Shown here piece after piece: positions 46,850-55,142 of a stretch of DNA of 64,000 bases. A model generated the notes under the pieces. That model was not told the DNA's origin. It saw only the letters and a program-made list of their open reading frames with translations, and did not search any database. Position 1 is the stretch's first letter, and each line of letters begins with the position of its first letter. This DNA is from Clostridia bacterium (lineage in GTDB: Bacteria > Bacillota > Clostridia > Oscillospirales > Acutalibacteraceae), in the NCBI GenBank assembly GCA_017550105.1, contig JAFYLQ010000042.1, positions 39,005 through 103,004 on the forward strand, given 5' to 3'. The translations under genes and the position numbers were made by a program.

Positions 46850-48826
46850 ATGAATCCCAACGCACAGTATATGCTTGATATGGGCGAGCCCTTTGCCTCG
46901 GGTCTTTTAGAGTTTCCCGAAGGCTCGCTTCCCGTAGTATATTGTCGCGGTTATCGTCGTTATTACGAAACCTGCCCGATAGTTTACAAGCCCGGTTCGC
47001 CTGTTTTTCCTGCAGGACTGACAACCGGAATGTATACGGATACAAGCACGGGCAAAACAGTTTCTGTTACCCCTCAGTATGCACCCCAATATTCTATTAA
47101 TTGGGATGAGCTGAGGAAAAAAGGCTCACGAGCCGCAGAGATTATGATTGAGTTTTCCAAAATCTATCACTATGCAGGCGAATGGAATCATAGTATGCTC
47201 AACTACAAGCGCATACTCGCCGAAGGTATAAACAGATATGAAGAACGCTTGCTTGCGCTGGATGACAGCGATTTTAAAACCGCACTTCTTGACCTTATCG
47301 TCGGTCTTCGTTCATATCATAAACGTGCTTTAGAGGCTCTGCCCCAAATGGGTGCACCCGCCGAGCTTGTTGATGCACTTTCACGGGTTCCCTTTTCCCC
47401 TGCCAAAACGGCTTACGAGGCAGTTGTTGCCCTGAACTTCTGCCTTTCACTTGACGAATGGGACAACATCGGCAGACTGGATTCAATACTTGAACCCTAC
47501 CACAAGGGCGAGGACCTTCGTCCCTGGCTACGCTGTATAATGGAAAATATGCAGATAAACGACCGTTGGAGCATCACTCTTGGTCCTGATTACAGCGATG
47601 TAACCTATCAGGCACTTGAAGCCTCCGTTGGTCTTGCACGTCCCCTAATTGAGCTTCGCGTAACGGACGATACTCCCGATGACCTTTGGGAGCTCGCCTG
47701 CAAGCGTGTTCTTGATGGTGGCGGACAACCTGCATTCTATAACGAAAAAGCAATACAAGAGCGACTTCGCAAACGTATTACGCACCTTACAGAAAGTGAT
47801 GCCCTTGAATTTTCGGGCGGTGGATGCACCGAAACTTCATTTGCCGGATGCACCTATGCCGGTGGTACTGATGAAAACATCAACGTTCTTAAAAATCTTG
47901 AAAATTTTATGTATGCAGAGCTTACGTCTTGTAGCACCTTCGATGAATTTTACGAAAAATTCATCATCTTCCTAAGAAAAAAACAGGATTTGCAAATGGA
48001 GCACATCAACAATTATTGGAACGAACGTGCAAAAGCTTGCTTTGCTCCAATACGAACCCTTTTTATCGACGACTGTATTGACAATCAGAAGGGTTGGTTT
48101 CAGGGTGGTGCTCGTTACACCTACTCCATACACTCAGACACAGGCATCCCTAACACCATAGATTCGCTTCTTGCAATCCGCCATCTTGTTTTTGAAGAAA
48201 AATGCTATACACCCGAGCAGTTCCTTTCTCTTTTGGCTTCGGAGGACCCTGAGTTTTTTGCAGTTCTTCGCTCCTGCCCTTGCTACGGTGTGGCTGATGA
48301 AAAATCCGATGCACTTGCAAAGGATTTTACAACCCGCTTTTATGAACATTATCTTACCGGAAAACTTGATTTGGGGCTTGGCTTTTTCCCCACGGCTCAT
48401 CAGTTCACCCGTCATATTCACACAGGCTGGGTGGTCGGACCCACTCCCGACGGAAGAAAGGGCGGTACAGCACTTGCAGATTCTCTTGCCGCATTAAACG
48501 GAAAAGCAATAAAAGGCCCCACGGCAATGCTTTCAAGTGCAGCCTGCTTTGAGCAAAAGGATATATACGGTATGGCGGTAACCAATCTTTCCGTCAACAA
48601 AAACTGTCCTCCCTCCATCATTCGTGCCCTTGTTACAGGCTACTTTTCTCTTGGCGGCACTCAACTGCAGATAACGGCAACAACCCGCGAAACACTTTTA
48701 AAAGCAAAAAAAGACCCCGACGCTTACCGTGATCTCATCGTTCGCGTCGGTGGCTATTCGGAATATTTCTGCAATCTTGGTGAGGAGCTTCAGGATGCGG
48801 TAATCGCCCGAACATTGTTCAACTAA
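46850..48826 (+). CDS. Glycyl radical enzyme of unassigned type
   Basis: A 658-residue member of the pyruvate formate-lyase/glycyl-radical superfamily. The radical site is RVGGYSEYF (Gly635) 24 residues from the C-terminus, and the thiyl cysteine is Cys326 in GGGCTETSF. Eliminating and dehydrating members usually show GCVE; pyruvate formate-lyase has two adjacent Cys. Here GC-T-E keeps the Cys and the catalytic Glu328 but changes the middle residue. The protein is 100-200 residues shorter than most family members. AAAGGA is ahead of the ATG chosen; the longer frame crosses the promoter. No activase gene is adjacent; the only one in the window is pflA. Cytoplasmic, oxygen-sensitive; substrate unknown. 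Confidence 0.88.
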   Translation: MNPNAQYMLDMGEPFASGLLEFPEGSLPVVYCRGYRRYYETCPIVYKPGSPVFPAGLTTGMYTDTSTGKTVSVTPQYAPQYSINWDELRKKGSRAAEIMIEFSKIYHYAGEWNHSMLNYKRILAEGINRYEERLLALDDSDFKTALLDLIVGLRSYHKRALEALPQMGAPAELVDALSRVPFSPAKTAYEAVVALNFCLSLDEWDNIGRLDSILEPYHKGEDLRPWLRCIMENMQINDRWSITLGPDYSDVTYQALEASVGLARPLIELRVTDDTPDDLWELACKRVLDGGGQPAFYNEKAIQERLRKRITHLTESDALEFSGGGCTETSFAGCTYAGGTDENINVLKNLENFMYAELTSCSTFDEFYEKFIIFLRKKQDLQMEHINNYWNERAKACFAPIRTLFIDDCIDNQKGWFQGGARYTYSIHSDTGIPNTIDSLLAIRHLVFEEKCYTPEQFLSLLASEDPEFFAVLRSCPCYGVADEKSDALAKDFTTRFYEHYLTGKLDLGLGFFPTAHQFTRHIHTGWVVGPTPDGRKGGTALADSLAALNGKAIKGPTAMLSSAACFEQKDIYGMAVTNLSVNKNCPPSIIRALVTGYFSLGGTQLQITATTRETLLKAKKDPDAYRDLIVRVGGYSEYFCNLGEELQDAVIARTLFN

Positions 48827-48859
48827 CAATTGACACATTTAAACAAAAATTAAAATATG

Positions 48860-48902
48860 AAAAGGGACTGGTTTATGAAGCAAAATCAGTCCCTTTTCTT
48901 TA
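48860..48902 (+). terminator. Terminator after the glycyl-radical gene
   Basis: Stem AAAAGGGACTG (48860-48870) with CAGTCCCTTTT (48887-48897), 16-base loop, T-rich tail. Confidence 0.8.
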
Positions 48903-48943
48903 CTCAAACAGTTCGAATCCACAACAACTTTTCCATATAAAGC

Positions 48944-48969
48944 AAAAAAGATAGCCTCTTGGCTATCTT
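48944..48969 (-). terminator. Terminator after the dockerin protein gene
   Basis: A nine-bp stem (48948-48956 / 48961-48969), TCTT loop and a six-T run on the minus strand. Confidence 0.85.
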
Positions 48970-48979
48970 CTTTGTTTTG

Positions 48980-49001
48980 GCTGTTAAGAACAATTTAGAT
49001 G
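48980..49001. repeat. 22-bp direct repeat, left copy
   Basis: GCTGTTAAGAACAATTTAGATG recurs at 52961-52982 with one mismatch, so the two copies bracket the 4-kb dockerin gene. The left copy contains the stop codon of that gene. The sequence is 22 bases and is given here in two parts: GCTGTTA(A/C)GAA and CAATTTAGATG. Confidence 0.7.
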
Positions 49002-52000
49002 GCAGTAAGTTCTGTTAAATCTTCTTCACTTAACTTACCGTCACCGTTTATATCAGATGCATATTTTTCAGAAGTTGAAAGCACCTCGGGATTTTCTATA
49101 GCGAGCTTAATAGCTGTTATGTCTGCTTCTTCAAAAGCCTTGCCGTTACAATCGTAATCACCGACTGTATAAACATCAATAGTTATAAATCCATTGATAA
49201 GGTTATTCATAAGAGCTGCATCAATAACGTCAAGATAACCGTCACCGTCAAGGTCATATCTCACTATATCATCATAATTTGCAGTTTCAATCTGTTCATT
49301 ACTGTCTGAAAGAATTTCGTTTACAAGTGTCTGATAGTCAAGCTCATCAACTGTTCCGTCATCGTTAGTATCACCAACATTTGCAACAGAGTAGTTACCT
49401 GTTTCACCTACTTCAACAACCTTATAAAGCTCATTTGTTGTAATTACAGGAAGAGAACCTGTAATATTGCTCATCTGTCCCCAAACCTGTGTTGAGTTAG
49501 CATTTTGGAGAAGGTGTGCAACTTCACCGCTTGCAAACTGTGCAGATGATTTTGCTTCAACTGAAACAAAATTTGCCATTGTTTCGCAGGAAGTACCGCT
49601 ATTTGTTGCCCAAGCAGCAACAAGAGGAGTATCAGGACTACTGATGTTATAATAAATATTTTCGAAACGAACCTGCATCGGATAGTAGCTGCCGCCACTG
49701 TTACCTGTTGCACTATATCCGACTAAAACACCTGCATTTGAACCTGAAACTGAGCCGACAACTGCAGAGTTGTATACTCTGTAATAACGGGTACCTCCCC
49801 AGCCGCTACCAATAAGACCGCCAACATTTCCGTTACCTGTAATATCGGCATACACAGCACAGTTTCTGATAACTGAAGGATCTCTACCGCCATAATAACC
49901 TGAAAGACCGCCTACATTACCTGAACCTATATTGGTAATAGAAACATATGAGGTTACGTTTTCGATAGCAGACTCATACATTGAGCCACCAACAACACCA
50001 ACACTACCGCTGGTATTTGTTTTAATATAACCTTTAAAAACTATATTTTTAACAGTTCCTCCGTTAAGCTCACGAAAGAAACCGAAGTTACCTGAATTAG
50101 CGGTATCGCTGTTATCCTGCTTAATAGTAATTGTATGGTAAGCACCGTCAAGAATTTTTATTCCGTTTGAAAAACCTTCCCAATTAACATCTTCGCAGAT
50201 TTCTATGTCTGAAACCAGAACAACGTTTGAGCTGTTAGCAAGATTTTTATAGTACCAATAAAGCTGACCGAGATTTGCAACAGAATAGTAACCTATATAG
50301 TCTGAAGAAAGGTTAAAGGCTTCATAGTTTTCTTCGGTAACGAGAGCAGAAATTTCATAAAGATTACATACTGAGCATATACCGTTTTCGAAATTATGAG
50401 CAATTGTACTTTCAGAGTTTGAATATTCGGGACAAGCGTTATATCCGTTGAAATAAATCTTTGCACCGTTTAAAACAGGATAGCCCTGTTTTTCTTCACT
50501 ATTATTGATATTCTGACCGAAGGCTTCACCAAGGTTATATGCGGCTTTACCGTTTTCAAGCTCCTTCGAAGCATTAGCATAGCAATTTATTATATTTTCA
50601 GAAACACTCTGTGTACCTGTTACGCGACCTGCATCAGTCCAGCAATTTTCAACTGTACCAACTCTGTCGGTTGTGCTGATATCACCGCGACAGTCTGAAA
50701 CGAGATTACCACAGCGTTCGTTAGCACTTATAGCAACATTCTTTGTAAAACAGTTTCTGATTGTAGCTGCATAGTTACAGCCTGCAACACCACCGACAAT
50801 GAAGCTACCGGGAGTAAGGTCAGAGTTTATTACATAACAGTTTTCAATCAAACTGCCATCAAGCATCTGACCTGCAATACCTGCTGCACGGACATCAGTT
50901 GCACCATTAAGGTCAAAGCTTACGCCTTCAACACCAAGATTTTTTACAGTACCTGATAATGTACCGAAAAGACCAACTGTGCAGTTTGTACCGCTTGTTG
51001 CCTTTAATTTGAAATTTTTGATTATGTGACCGTTACCGTCAAAGGTTCCAAGGTAACCTAAGTCGGAATATTCGGTAGTATTATAATAAAGTCCTGTTGA
51101 AAGAATAGTTTTCCATTCATTATTTTCATAATCAATATCTGCTAAAAGAATCGCATTTGCAGAGGGGTTAGTTTTATTGACGTAATTAGAAAACCAACCA
51201 AGCTCATCCGCGTTGGTTATTTCAAAGAAATTATCAGCATTATAAGCCGGAACAGGATAATTACTGTAATCAAAACCTTCTGCATAATATACTTTTGCAC
51301 CATCTAATACGGGATAGTCCTGTACCGCTTCACCATTATCAAGATTCTGTCCGAAGGGCTCACCAAGAAGGTATGCTACTTCACCACTTGCAAACTGTTC
51401 GGGAGTTTTACCTTCTGCTTGACTTTCATAAAATTCGCCTTCAGCGGGTTCGGCAACAAAATCAACACCGATAGCAATATTCTCACTTGAATAATAATTA
51501 TTTAATAAACTTGCAGCTTCACCCTGATAAGCACACACACCAGCCGCATATTGTTCAGAACCGCCAAGTGTTACAGCAGTACCTACACCGTAACAATTAT
51601 CAACTACACCGTAATTTGCTTTACCAACAACCACGGCTGCTGCAGCTTTATAGTAATCATAACGTGTGCCTGTTTTTGCACTCATATTACCAAAGCTATA
51701 TGATGTATGCAAATTACCATAGATATGACCTGCAACACCGCCAACATACGCGTATTTATCAGATTCACCATCAACATCACCATAGTTAATGCATTTTTCA
51801 ACATTAGAGTCAAAATTAGTAAATCCAACGATACCACCGGCATATCCGTTAGACTCATCAGCGTAAACACTTATATTACCTGTGTTTTCACAGCCACTAA
51901 TAATTGCTGTTTCGTACCCATAAAGAGCACCAACAATACCACCTGCGTAAGAATAACTACCGTCAATGCTAATATCGACTACACCTGTATTCTTGCAATT

Positions 52001-52675
52001 GTAAACCTGACCTTTACTGTAACCTACTATACCACCTGCATAAAAGCCACCGCCGGAATCACCTAAAATTGCACCACTGAAGCTGCAATTATTAATTTCA
52101 CCCGTAGCATTACCTGAAACACCGCCAAGATACTGATACTCGTTTGAGGTTATAAGAGTATTAAAATATGTATTTGTAATATTAAGATTTTTTATAAGAC
52201 CGCTCATATTGCCAAATAAGCCCATATATGTTTGTGTACCTTTGAAATATAAGCCACTAATTGTTTTACCTGCACCGTCAAATGTACCTGAATAAGGATT
52301 CTTCTTATCACCGATTGAGGTCCAGCTTACATAACCTTCAGTTACTGCTTCGCCGTTAAAGGTAACAGTTCCGTCCGCATTAAAGATATAGCCGGGATTC
52401 AGGTCAATATCATCAGTCAGAATTGCATTGATAGAATAATTACCTGAATTAGCTATTGCAGCGAACGCGAAAAGCTCTTTTGCAGTACCTATTTCGTAAT
52501 AATCGTCACCATCGGTATCCTTAAGAGAAACGGTTTCACCTGAATAAATAGTTGCTGAAAGCTCATCAGCCGCACTTGCGGGAATGCTTACCGCAGGTAC
52601 ATAAGCCACAGTAAGAGCAAGGCAAAGTGCAATACTTAAAATTTTCTTTATGTGGCTTAATTTTGTTGATTTCAT
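48995..52675 (-). CDS. Large secreted GLUG-repeat protein with two C-terminal dockerin modules
   Basis: A 1226-residue secreted protein. Signal peptide: residues 1-38 (KKILSIALCLALTVAYVPAV, cleavage near ASAADE). The body consists of GLUG-type repeats (GGVSGNATGEINNCSFSG, GGIVGALYG, GGVAGHIYG, GGLSGYYGG), arranged in two long blocks each ending in a CPVxG-like 'GYPVLNGAKIYF' or 'DYPVLDGAKVYY' unit. The last 140 residues hold four calcium-loop segments (GDTNDDGTVDELDYQTL, YDLDGDGYLDVIDAALM, GDYDCNGKAFEEADITA, SDINGDGKLSEEDLTEL), that is two dockerins in a row. Dockerins bind cohesins on scaffoldins or the cell surface. No cohesin is in the window. An adhesive or structural role is likely. GAGG sets the start. 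Confidence 0.88.
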   Translation of the reverse strand: MKSTKLSHIKKILSIALCLALTVAYVPAVSIPASAADELSATIYSGETVSLKDTDGDDYYEIGTAKELFAFAAIANSGNYSINAILTDDIDLNPGYIFNADGTVTFNGEAVTEGYVSWTSIGDKKNPYSGTFDGAGKTISGLYFKGTQTYMGLFGNMSGLIKNLNITNTYFNTLITSNEYQYLGGVSGNATGEINNCSFSGAILGDSGGGFYAGGIVGYSKGQVYNCKNTGVVDISIDGSYSYAGGIVGALYGYETAIISGCENTGNISVYADESNGYAGGIVGFTNFDSNVEKCINYGDVDGESDKYAYVGGVAGHIYGNLHTSYSFGNMSAKTGTRYDYYKAAAAVVVGKANYGVVDNCYGVGTAVTLGGSEQYAAGVCAYQGEAASLLNNYYSSENIAIGVDFVAEPAEGEFYESQAEGKTPEQFASGEVAYLLGEPFGQNLDNGEAVQDYPVLDGAKVYYAEGFDYSNYPVPAYNADNFFEITNADELGWFSNYVNKTNPSANAILLADIDYENNEWKTILSTGLYYNTTEYSDLGYLGTFDGNGHIIKNFKLKATSGTNCTVGLFGTLSGTVKNLGVEGVSFDLNGATDVRAAGIAGQMLDGSLIENCYVINSDLTPGSFIVGGVAGCNYAATIRNCFTKNVAISANERCGNLVSDCRGDISTTDRVGTVENCWTDAGRVTGTQSVSENIINCYANASKELENGKAAYNLGEAFGQNINNSEEKQGYPVLNGAKIYFNGYNACPEYSNSESTIAHNFENGICSVCNLYEISALVTEENYEAFNLSSDYIGYYSVANLGQLYWYYKNLANSSNVVLVSDIEICEDVNWEGFSNGIKILDGAYHTITIKQDNSDTANSGNFGFFRELNGGTVKNIVFKGYIKTNTSGSVGVVGGSMYESAIENVTSYVSITNIGSGNVGGLSGYYGGRDPSVIRNCAVYADITGNGNVGGLIGSGWGGTRYYRVYNSAVVGSVSGSNAGVLVGYSATGNSGGSYYPMQVRFENIYYNISSPDTPLVAAWATNSGTSCETMANFVSVEAKSSAQFASGEVAHLLQNANSTQVWGQMSNITGSLPVITTNELYKVVEVGETGNYSVANVGDTNDDGTVDELDYQTLVNEILSDSNEQIETANYDDIVRYDLDGDGYLDVIDAALMNNLINGFITIDVYTVGDYDCNGKAFEEADITAIKLAIENPEVLSTSEKYASDINGDGKLSEEDLTELTAI

Positions 52676-52857
52676 AATATATACCTCACACTTCTTCAAA
52701 CAGCTCGTCGCTCTTTGCGTTAACAAATTCAACGAATTCCTTGAAAAACCTTTCACCCGTATTTCTATAAATAGCTTTCGGGAAAAATTCCACTTCCTTT
52801 TCAACAAAATTGTAACACATATTTTTGTTGAAATCAATGCGAAGTATTGTATATAAT

Positions 52858-52922
52858 CAATTCCGCAAGGAATTGCATATCATCACGGCAACGCCGTGGA
52901 TATCATCATTGCGAAAGCAATG
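52858..52922 (+). repeat. Hairpin array 1 (GNRA-type loops)
   Basis: Three adjacent palindromes: CAATTCC-GCAA-GGAATTG (52858-52875), CACGGC-AAC-GCCGTG (52884-52898, flanked by pairing ATATC/GATAT) and CATTGC-GAAA-GCAATG (52907-52922). Read on the plus strand two loops are GNRA tetraloops. A plus-strand terminator follows directly. The 322-base gap around it holds otherwise only the upstream region of the dockerin gene. Confidence 0.75.
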
Positions 52923-52925
52923 GAT

Positions 52926-52959
52926 AAAAAATAGACTTGCAAAAGCAAGTCTATTTTTT
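52926..52959. terminator. Two-way terminator next to hairpin array 1
   Basis: A perfect 15-bp stem AAAAAATAGACTTGC (52926-52940) with 52945-52959, AAAA loop, and T runs in both directions. It ends the minus-strand two-gene cassette and any plus-strand transcript of the array. Confidence 0.85.
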
Positions 52960-52960
52960 T

Positions 52961-52982
52961 GCTGTTACGAACAATTTAGATG
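52961..52982. repeat. 22-bp direct repeat, right copy
   Basis: One mismatch to the copy at 48980-49001. It lies directly after a terminator T run, as the left copy lies close after one, and 16 bases from the stop of the 91-residue gene. Confidence 0.7.
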
Positions 52983-52997
52983 CCGACCAAATTACTT

Positions 52998-53273
52998 CTA
53001 ATTTCGTTTTTTATTTAACTCATTTTCGGCTTTATTCTTATCAAACCATTCATCTGGATAGCTTGGGGTGTCAACAGCTTCAAACATATAGCAAAATGCC
53101 TCTCCGGTTTCCAAATCACTATTATAAGGTGCTTCATATCCTCTTTTATCGGCTAAAGCATATGCATCTAACACGGTTTTCCATTGGTCACACCAATCGT
53201 GAATATGAGAAAGACCATCTTTGTTTATAAGTGTTGCGTGATACTTTTTGCAGTTCATGCAGGTCTTTTTCAT
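52998..53273 (-). CDS. Small Cys-containing hypothetical protein
   Basis: A 91-residue protein that I do not recognise. The N-terminal KKTCMNCKKYH, followed by HIHDWCDQW, has three Cys and several His that could hold one zinc. The rest is polar (YEAPYNSDLETGEAFCYMFE). It overlaps the four-helix bundle gene by four bases and probably belongs with it. It is the only gene in the window that appears to end with TAG. Confidence 0.6.
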   Translation of the reverse strand: MKKTCMNCKKYHATLINKDGLSHIHDWCDQWKTVLDAYALADKRGYEAPYNSDLETGEAFCYMFEAVDTPSYPDEWFDKNKAENELNKKRN

Positions 53274-53623
53274 TTGTTATTCTCCTTTGCAGTTTTTATA
53301 GAAGCAATTAGTAATACTCTGATTGTTGAACATGTTTTGTTTATTTTCTTATAAGTTAGTTCATCTATATAATCAGTTTTATAGAGCATTTCAAGCCATT
53401 TACCTGTTTCACTTGCTTCTTTAAGGGCAATTTCAAGCTTTGCTATAAAATCTGCTCTGCTATGACCATATTTACTTTCGGCAATATTGGCACATACACT
53501 TGTTGCACTTCTACCGATTTGGTTAGAGATGATATTCTCTTTTTTATTACGCAATTCTTTAACTAAATTCAATACATCAACTGATAATTGCATTGATAAA
53601 TCAGAGAGTTTATCTTCTTTCAT
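53270..53623 (-). CDS. Four-helix bundle protein (S23/intervening-sequence protein family)
   Basis: A 117-residue protein of the family first found encoded in 23S rRNA intervening sequences and related to the Avd accessory protein of diversity-generating retroelements. IGRSATSVCANIAESKYGHS and FIAKLEIALKEASETGKWLE are the signature helices. The family usually forms pentameric barrels that bind nucleic acid. The ATG follows GAGG at eight bases. It forms a two-gene cassette with the Cys-containing protein, flanked by hairpin arrays, beside two tRNA genes: a typical mobile-cassette setting. No reverse transcriptase is present. Confidence 0.9.
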   Translation of the reverse strand: MKEDKLSDLSMQLSVDVLNLVKELRNKKENIISNQIGRSATSVCANIAESKYGHSRADFIAKLEIALKEASETGKWLEMLYKTDYIDELTYKKINKTCSTIRVLLIASIKTAKENNK

Positions 53624-53655
53624 TTCTATCACCTCAAGGCAAGTATATCATTCTT

Positions 53656-53832
53656 TTGCACGAAGTGCAATATCGTTGATGCGAAGCATCACATCGTTTA
53701 CACCGTAAGGTGTAACACTGTTTGTCGTAAGACAACTTCGTTTTGTGTCCGCAAGCGGAATGAAGTTCGGTAAAAACCGAAATGAAGTTTGCAACTAAAG
53801 TTGCAAAACGATGTTGTGTCCTGCGGACACAA
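53656..53832 (+). repeat. Hairpin array 2: eight short palindromes in 177 bases
   Basis: The palindromes lie at 53656-53670, 53678-53690, 53698-53715, 53722-53735, 53748-53759, 53766-53781, 53788-53807 and 53814-53832. Loops are GAA, GAA, GTAA, GTAA, a tight CAAG turn, AAAA, AA and TGC. An outer pair (CATCGTTT near 53693 and AAACGATG near 53805) can close several of them into one multibranched structure. There is no coding frame worth calling. The array sits between the four-helix bundle gene and tRNA-Tyr. Confidence 0.8.
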
Positions 53833-53833
53833 A

Positions 53834-53866
53834 TAAAAAACGACAAGCGTTTGCTTGTCGTTTTTT
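53834..53866. terminator. Terminator of the tRNA pair / hairpin array 2
   Basis: Stem CGACAAGC (53841-53848) with GCTTGTCG (53853-53860), A run on the left and T run on the right, so it can end the minus-strand tRNA transcript and a plus-strand array transcript. Confidence 0.8.
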
Positions 53867-53950
53867 GGTGGGAGCGGGTGGATTCGAACCACCGAAGGCG
53901 GTGCCAACAGATTTACAGTCTGCCCCCTTTGGCCACTCGGGAACACTCCC
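53866..53950 (-). tRNA. tRNA-Tyr (GTA)
   Basis: An 85-base type II tRNA with a long variable arm. The acceptor stem GGGAGTG/CGCTCCC, T arm GGTGGTTCGAATCCACC and encoded CCA are present; the anticodon GTA corresponds to plus-strand TAC at 53914-53916. Confidence 0.95.
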
Positions 53951-53979
53951 ACATATACTTTATTCAATTGTGAATAAAA

Positions 53980-54055
53980 TGGAGCTGGTGGACGGACTCG
54001 AACCCCCGACCTGCTGATTACAAATCAGCTGCTCTACCAACTGAGCTACACCAGC
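53980..54055 (-). tRNA. tRNA-Thr (TGT)
   Basis: A 76-base tRNA with encoded CCA, acceptor GCTGGTG, D arm TAGCTCAGTTGGTAGAGCA and T arm GGGGGTTCGAGTCC. The anticodon TGT (plus-strand ACA at 54020-54022) reads Thr codons. It lies 29 bases upstream of tRNA-Tyr in the same transcript. Confidence 0.95.
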
Positions 54056-54124
54056 GTCTCAACGCTTGAATAATATATCACAAATATATTGCCGTGTCAA
54101 GAGAAATTTTTAATTTTTTTAAAA

Positions 54125-54868
54125 TTAATTTCTTGCTCTTTTTATGCCGTCGAGAATGTAATTTTTTGCCTCCTGCACCTGTTTGGTTGAGGGTGCATTC
54201 ATACCCTGCAAGGGGTATTCTAACCCTAATTCCTTATACTTAACCTCACCCATATTATGATAAGGTATAACGTCAAGGGCTTTAAGATTTTTCAATCTGC
54301 CAATAAACTCACCAAGGGCAATTAAATCCTCTTGCTTGTCCGTATATCCTTCCACAATTACGTGTCTTATCCACAAAGGGATATTCTTTTCTTCAAGGAA
54401 TTTTGCAAATTCAAGTATTCTGCCGTTATCCTTACCCGTAAGGCTTTTATGGGCGTCGGCCCTTATATGCTTTATATCAAGCATAACAAGGTCCGTATAC
54501 TGCATAAGCTCGTTAAGACTTGCCGTATAATCTTTATTTTCTGGGTTATAGGTTATACCCGATGTATCTATACAGGTATGTATATTTTCTGCCTTAGCCT
54601 TTTTAAAAAGCTCAAGCAAAAAATCCACCTGCAAAAGCGGCTCACCGCCCGAAACGGTTATACCGCCCTTTGAGTAAAACGAACGATTTTTATTAAACTC
54701 TACGATAACCTCATCAGGGGTTATTGTCTCGCCCTTGCCAATATCCCACGTATCGGGGTTATGACAATAAAGGCAACGCATAGGACACCCCTGCATAAAT
54801 AAAACGTATCTTATGCCGGGGCCGTCCACTGTGCCGAAGCTTTCTTTAGAATGGATATATCCTGTCAT
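54125..54868 (-). CDS. pflA: Pyruvate formate-lyase activating enzyme
   Basis: A 247-residue radical SAM enzyme that installs the glycyl radical on pyruvate formate-lyase. The CxxxCxxC cluster is Cys28, Cys32, Cys35 in MQGCPMRCLYCHNPDTWD; GGITVSGGEPLLQ is the SAM-binding GGE block. The start overlaps the stop of the small radical-domain gene as TAATG, so translation is coupled. Third gene of the pflB - radical domain - pflA operon. It may also activate the other glycyl-radical enzyme at 46.8 kb, since no other activase is seen. Confidence 0.96.
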   Translation of the reverse strand: MTGYIHSKESFGTVDGPGIRYVLFMQGCPMRCLYCHNPDTWDIGKGETITPDEVIVEFNKNRSFYSKGGITVSGGEPLLQVDFLLELFKKAKAENIHTCIDTSGITYNPENKDYTASLNELMQYTDLVMLDIKHIRADAHKSLTGKDNGRILEFAKFLEEKNIPLWIRHVIVEGYTDKQEDLIALGEFIGRLKNLKALDVIPYHNMGEVKYKELGLEYPLQGMNAPSTKQVQEAKNYILDGIKRARN

Positions 54869-55110
54869 TATACCTGATCGTGGAAGGTTCTTGAAATAAC
54901 CTCGTCCTGCTGTTCCTTTGTAAGCTTTACAAAGTTAACTGCATATCCGCTTACACGTACTGTAAGCTGGGGATATTTTTCGGGGTGTGCCTGAGCATCA
55001 AGCAAGGTTTCCTTTGTAAAAACGTTTACGTTAAGGTGGTGTCCGCCCTTCTGAACGTAGCCGTCAAGAAGTGACACAAGGTTATCTATCTGATTCTGTG
55101 TTGCTGCCAT
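54868..55110 (-). CDS. Stand-alone glycyl-radical domain of pyruvate formate-lyase
   Basis: An 80-residue protein equal to the C-terminal radical domain of Pfl[21 protein letters not shown] and the radical motif RVSGYAVNF with Gly55, ending [11 protein letters not shown]. The family known from E. coli GrcA/YfiD replaces a damaged radical domain. Here the main PflB lacks its own domain, so this is the second subunit of a split enzyme and not a spare part. It has an excellent AAGGAGG site, which argues for a functional separate gene. Confidence 0.92.
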   Translation of the reverse strand: MAATQNQIDNLVSLLDGYVQKGGHHLNVNVFTKETLLDAQAHPEKYPQLTVRVSGYAVNFVKLTKEQQDEVISRTFHDQV

Positions 55111-55142
55111 AGGGCATCCTCCTTATAAATTAATTTAAAGTC

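Noticed and set aside
53656-53832. CRISPR or integron attachment array
   Set aside because: The palindromes differ in sequence from one another and no integrase, cas gene or regular spacer is present; a structured hairpin array fits better.
53866-54055. Integrative element attachment site at the tRNA genes
   Set aside because: No integrase gene and no repeated tRNA 3' fragment was seen in the window.
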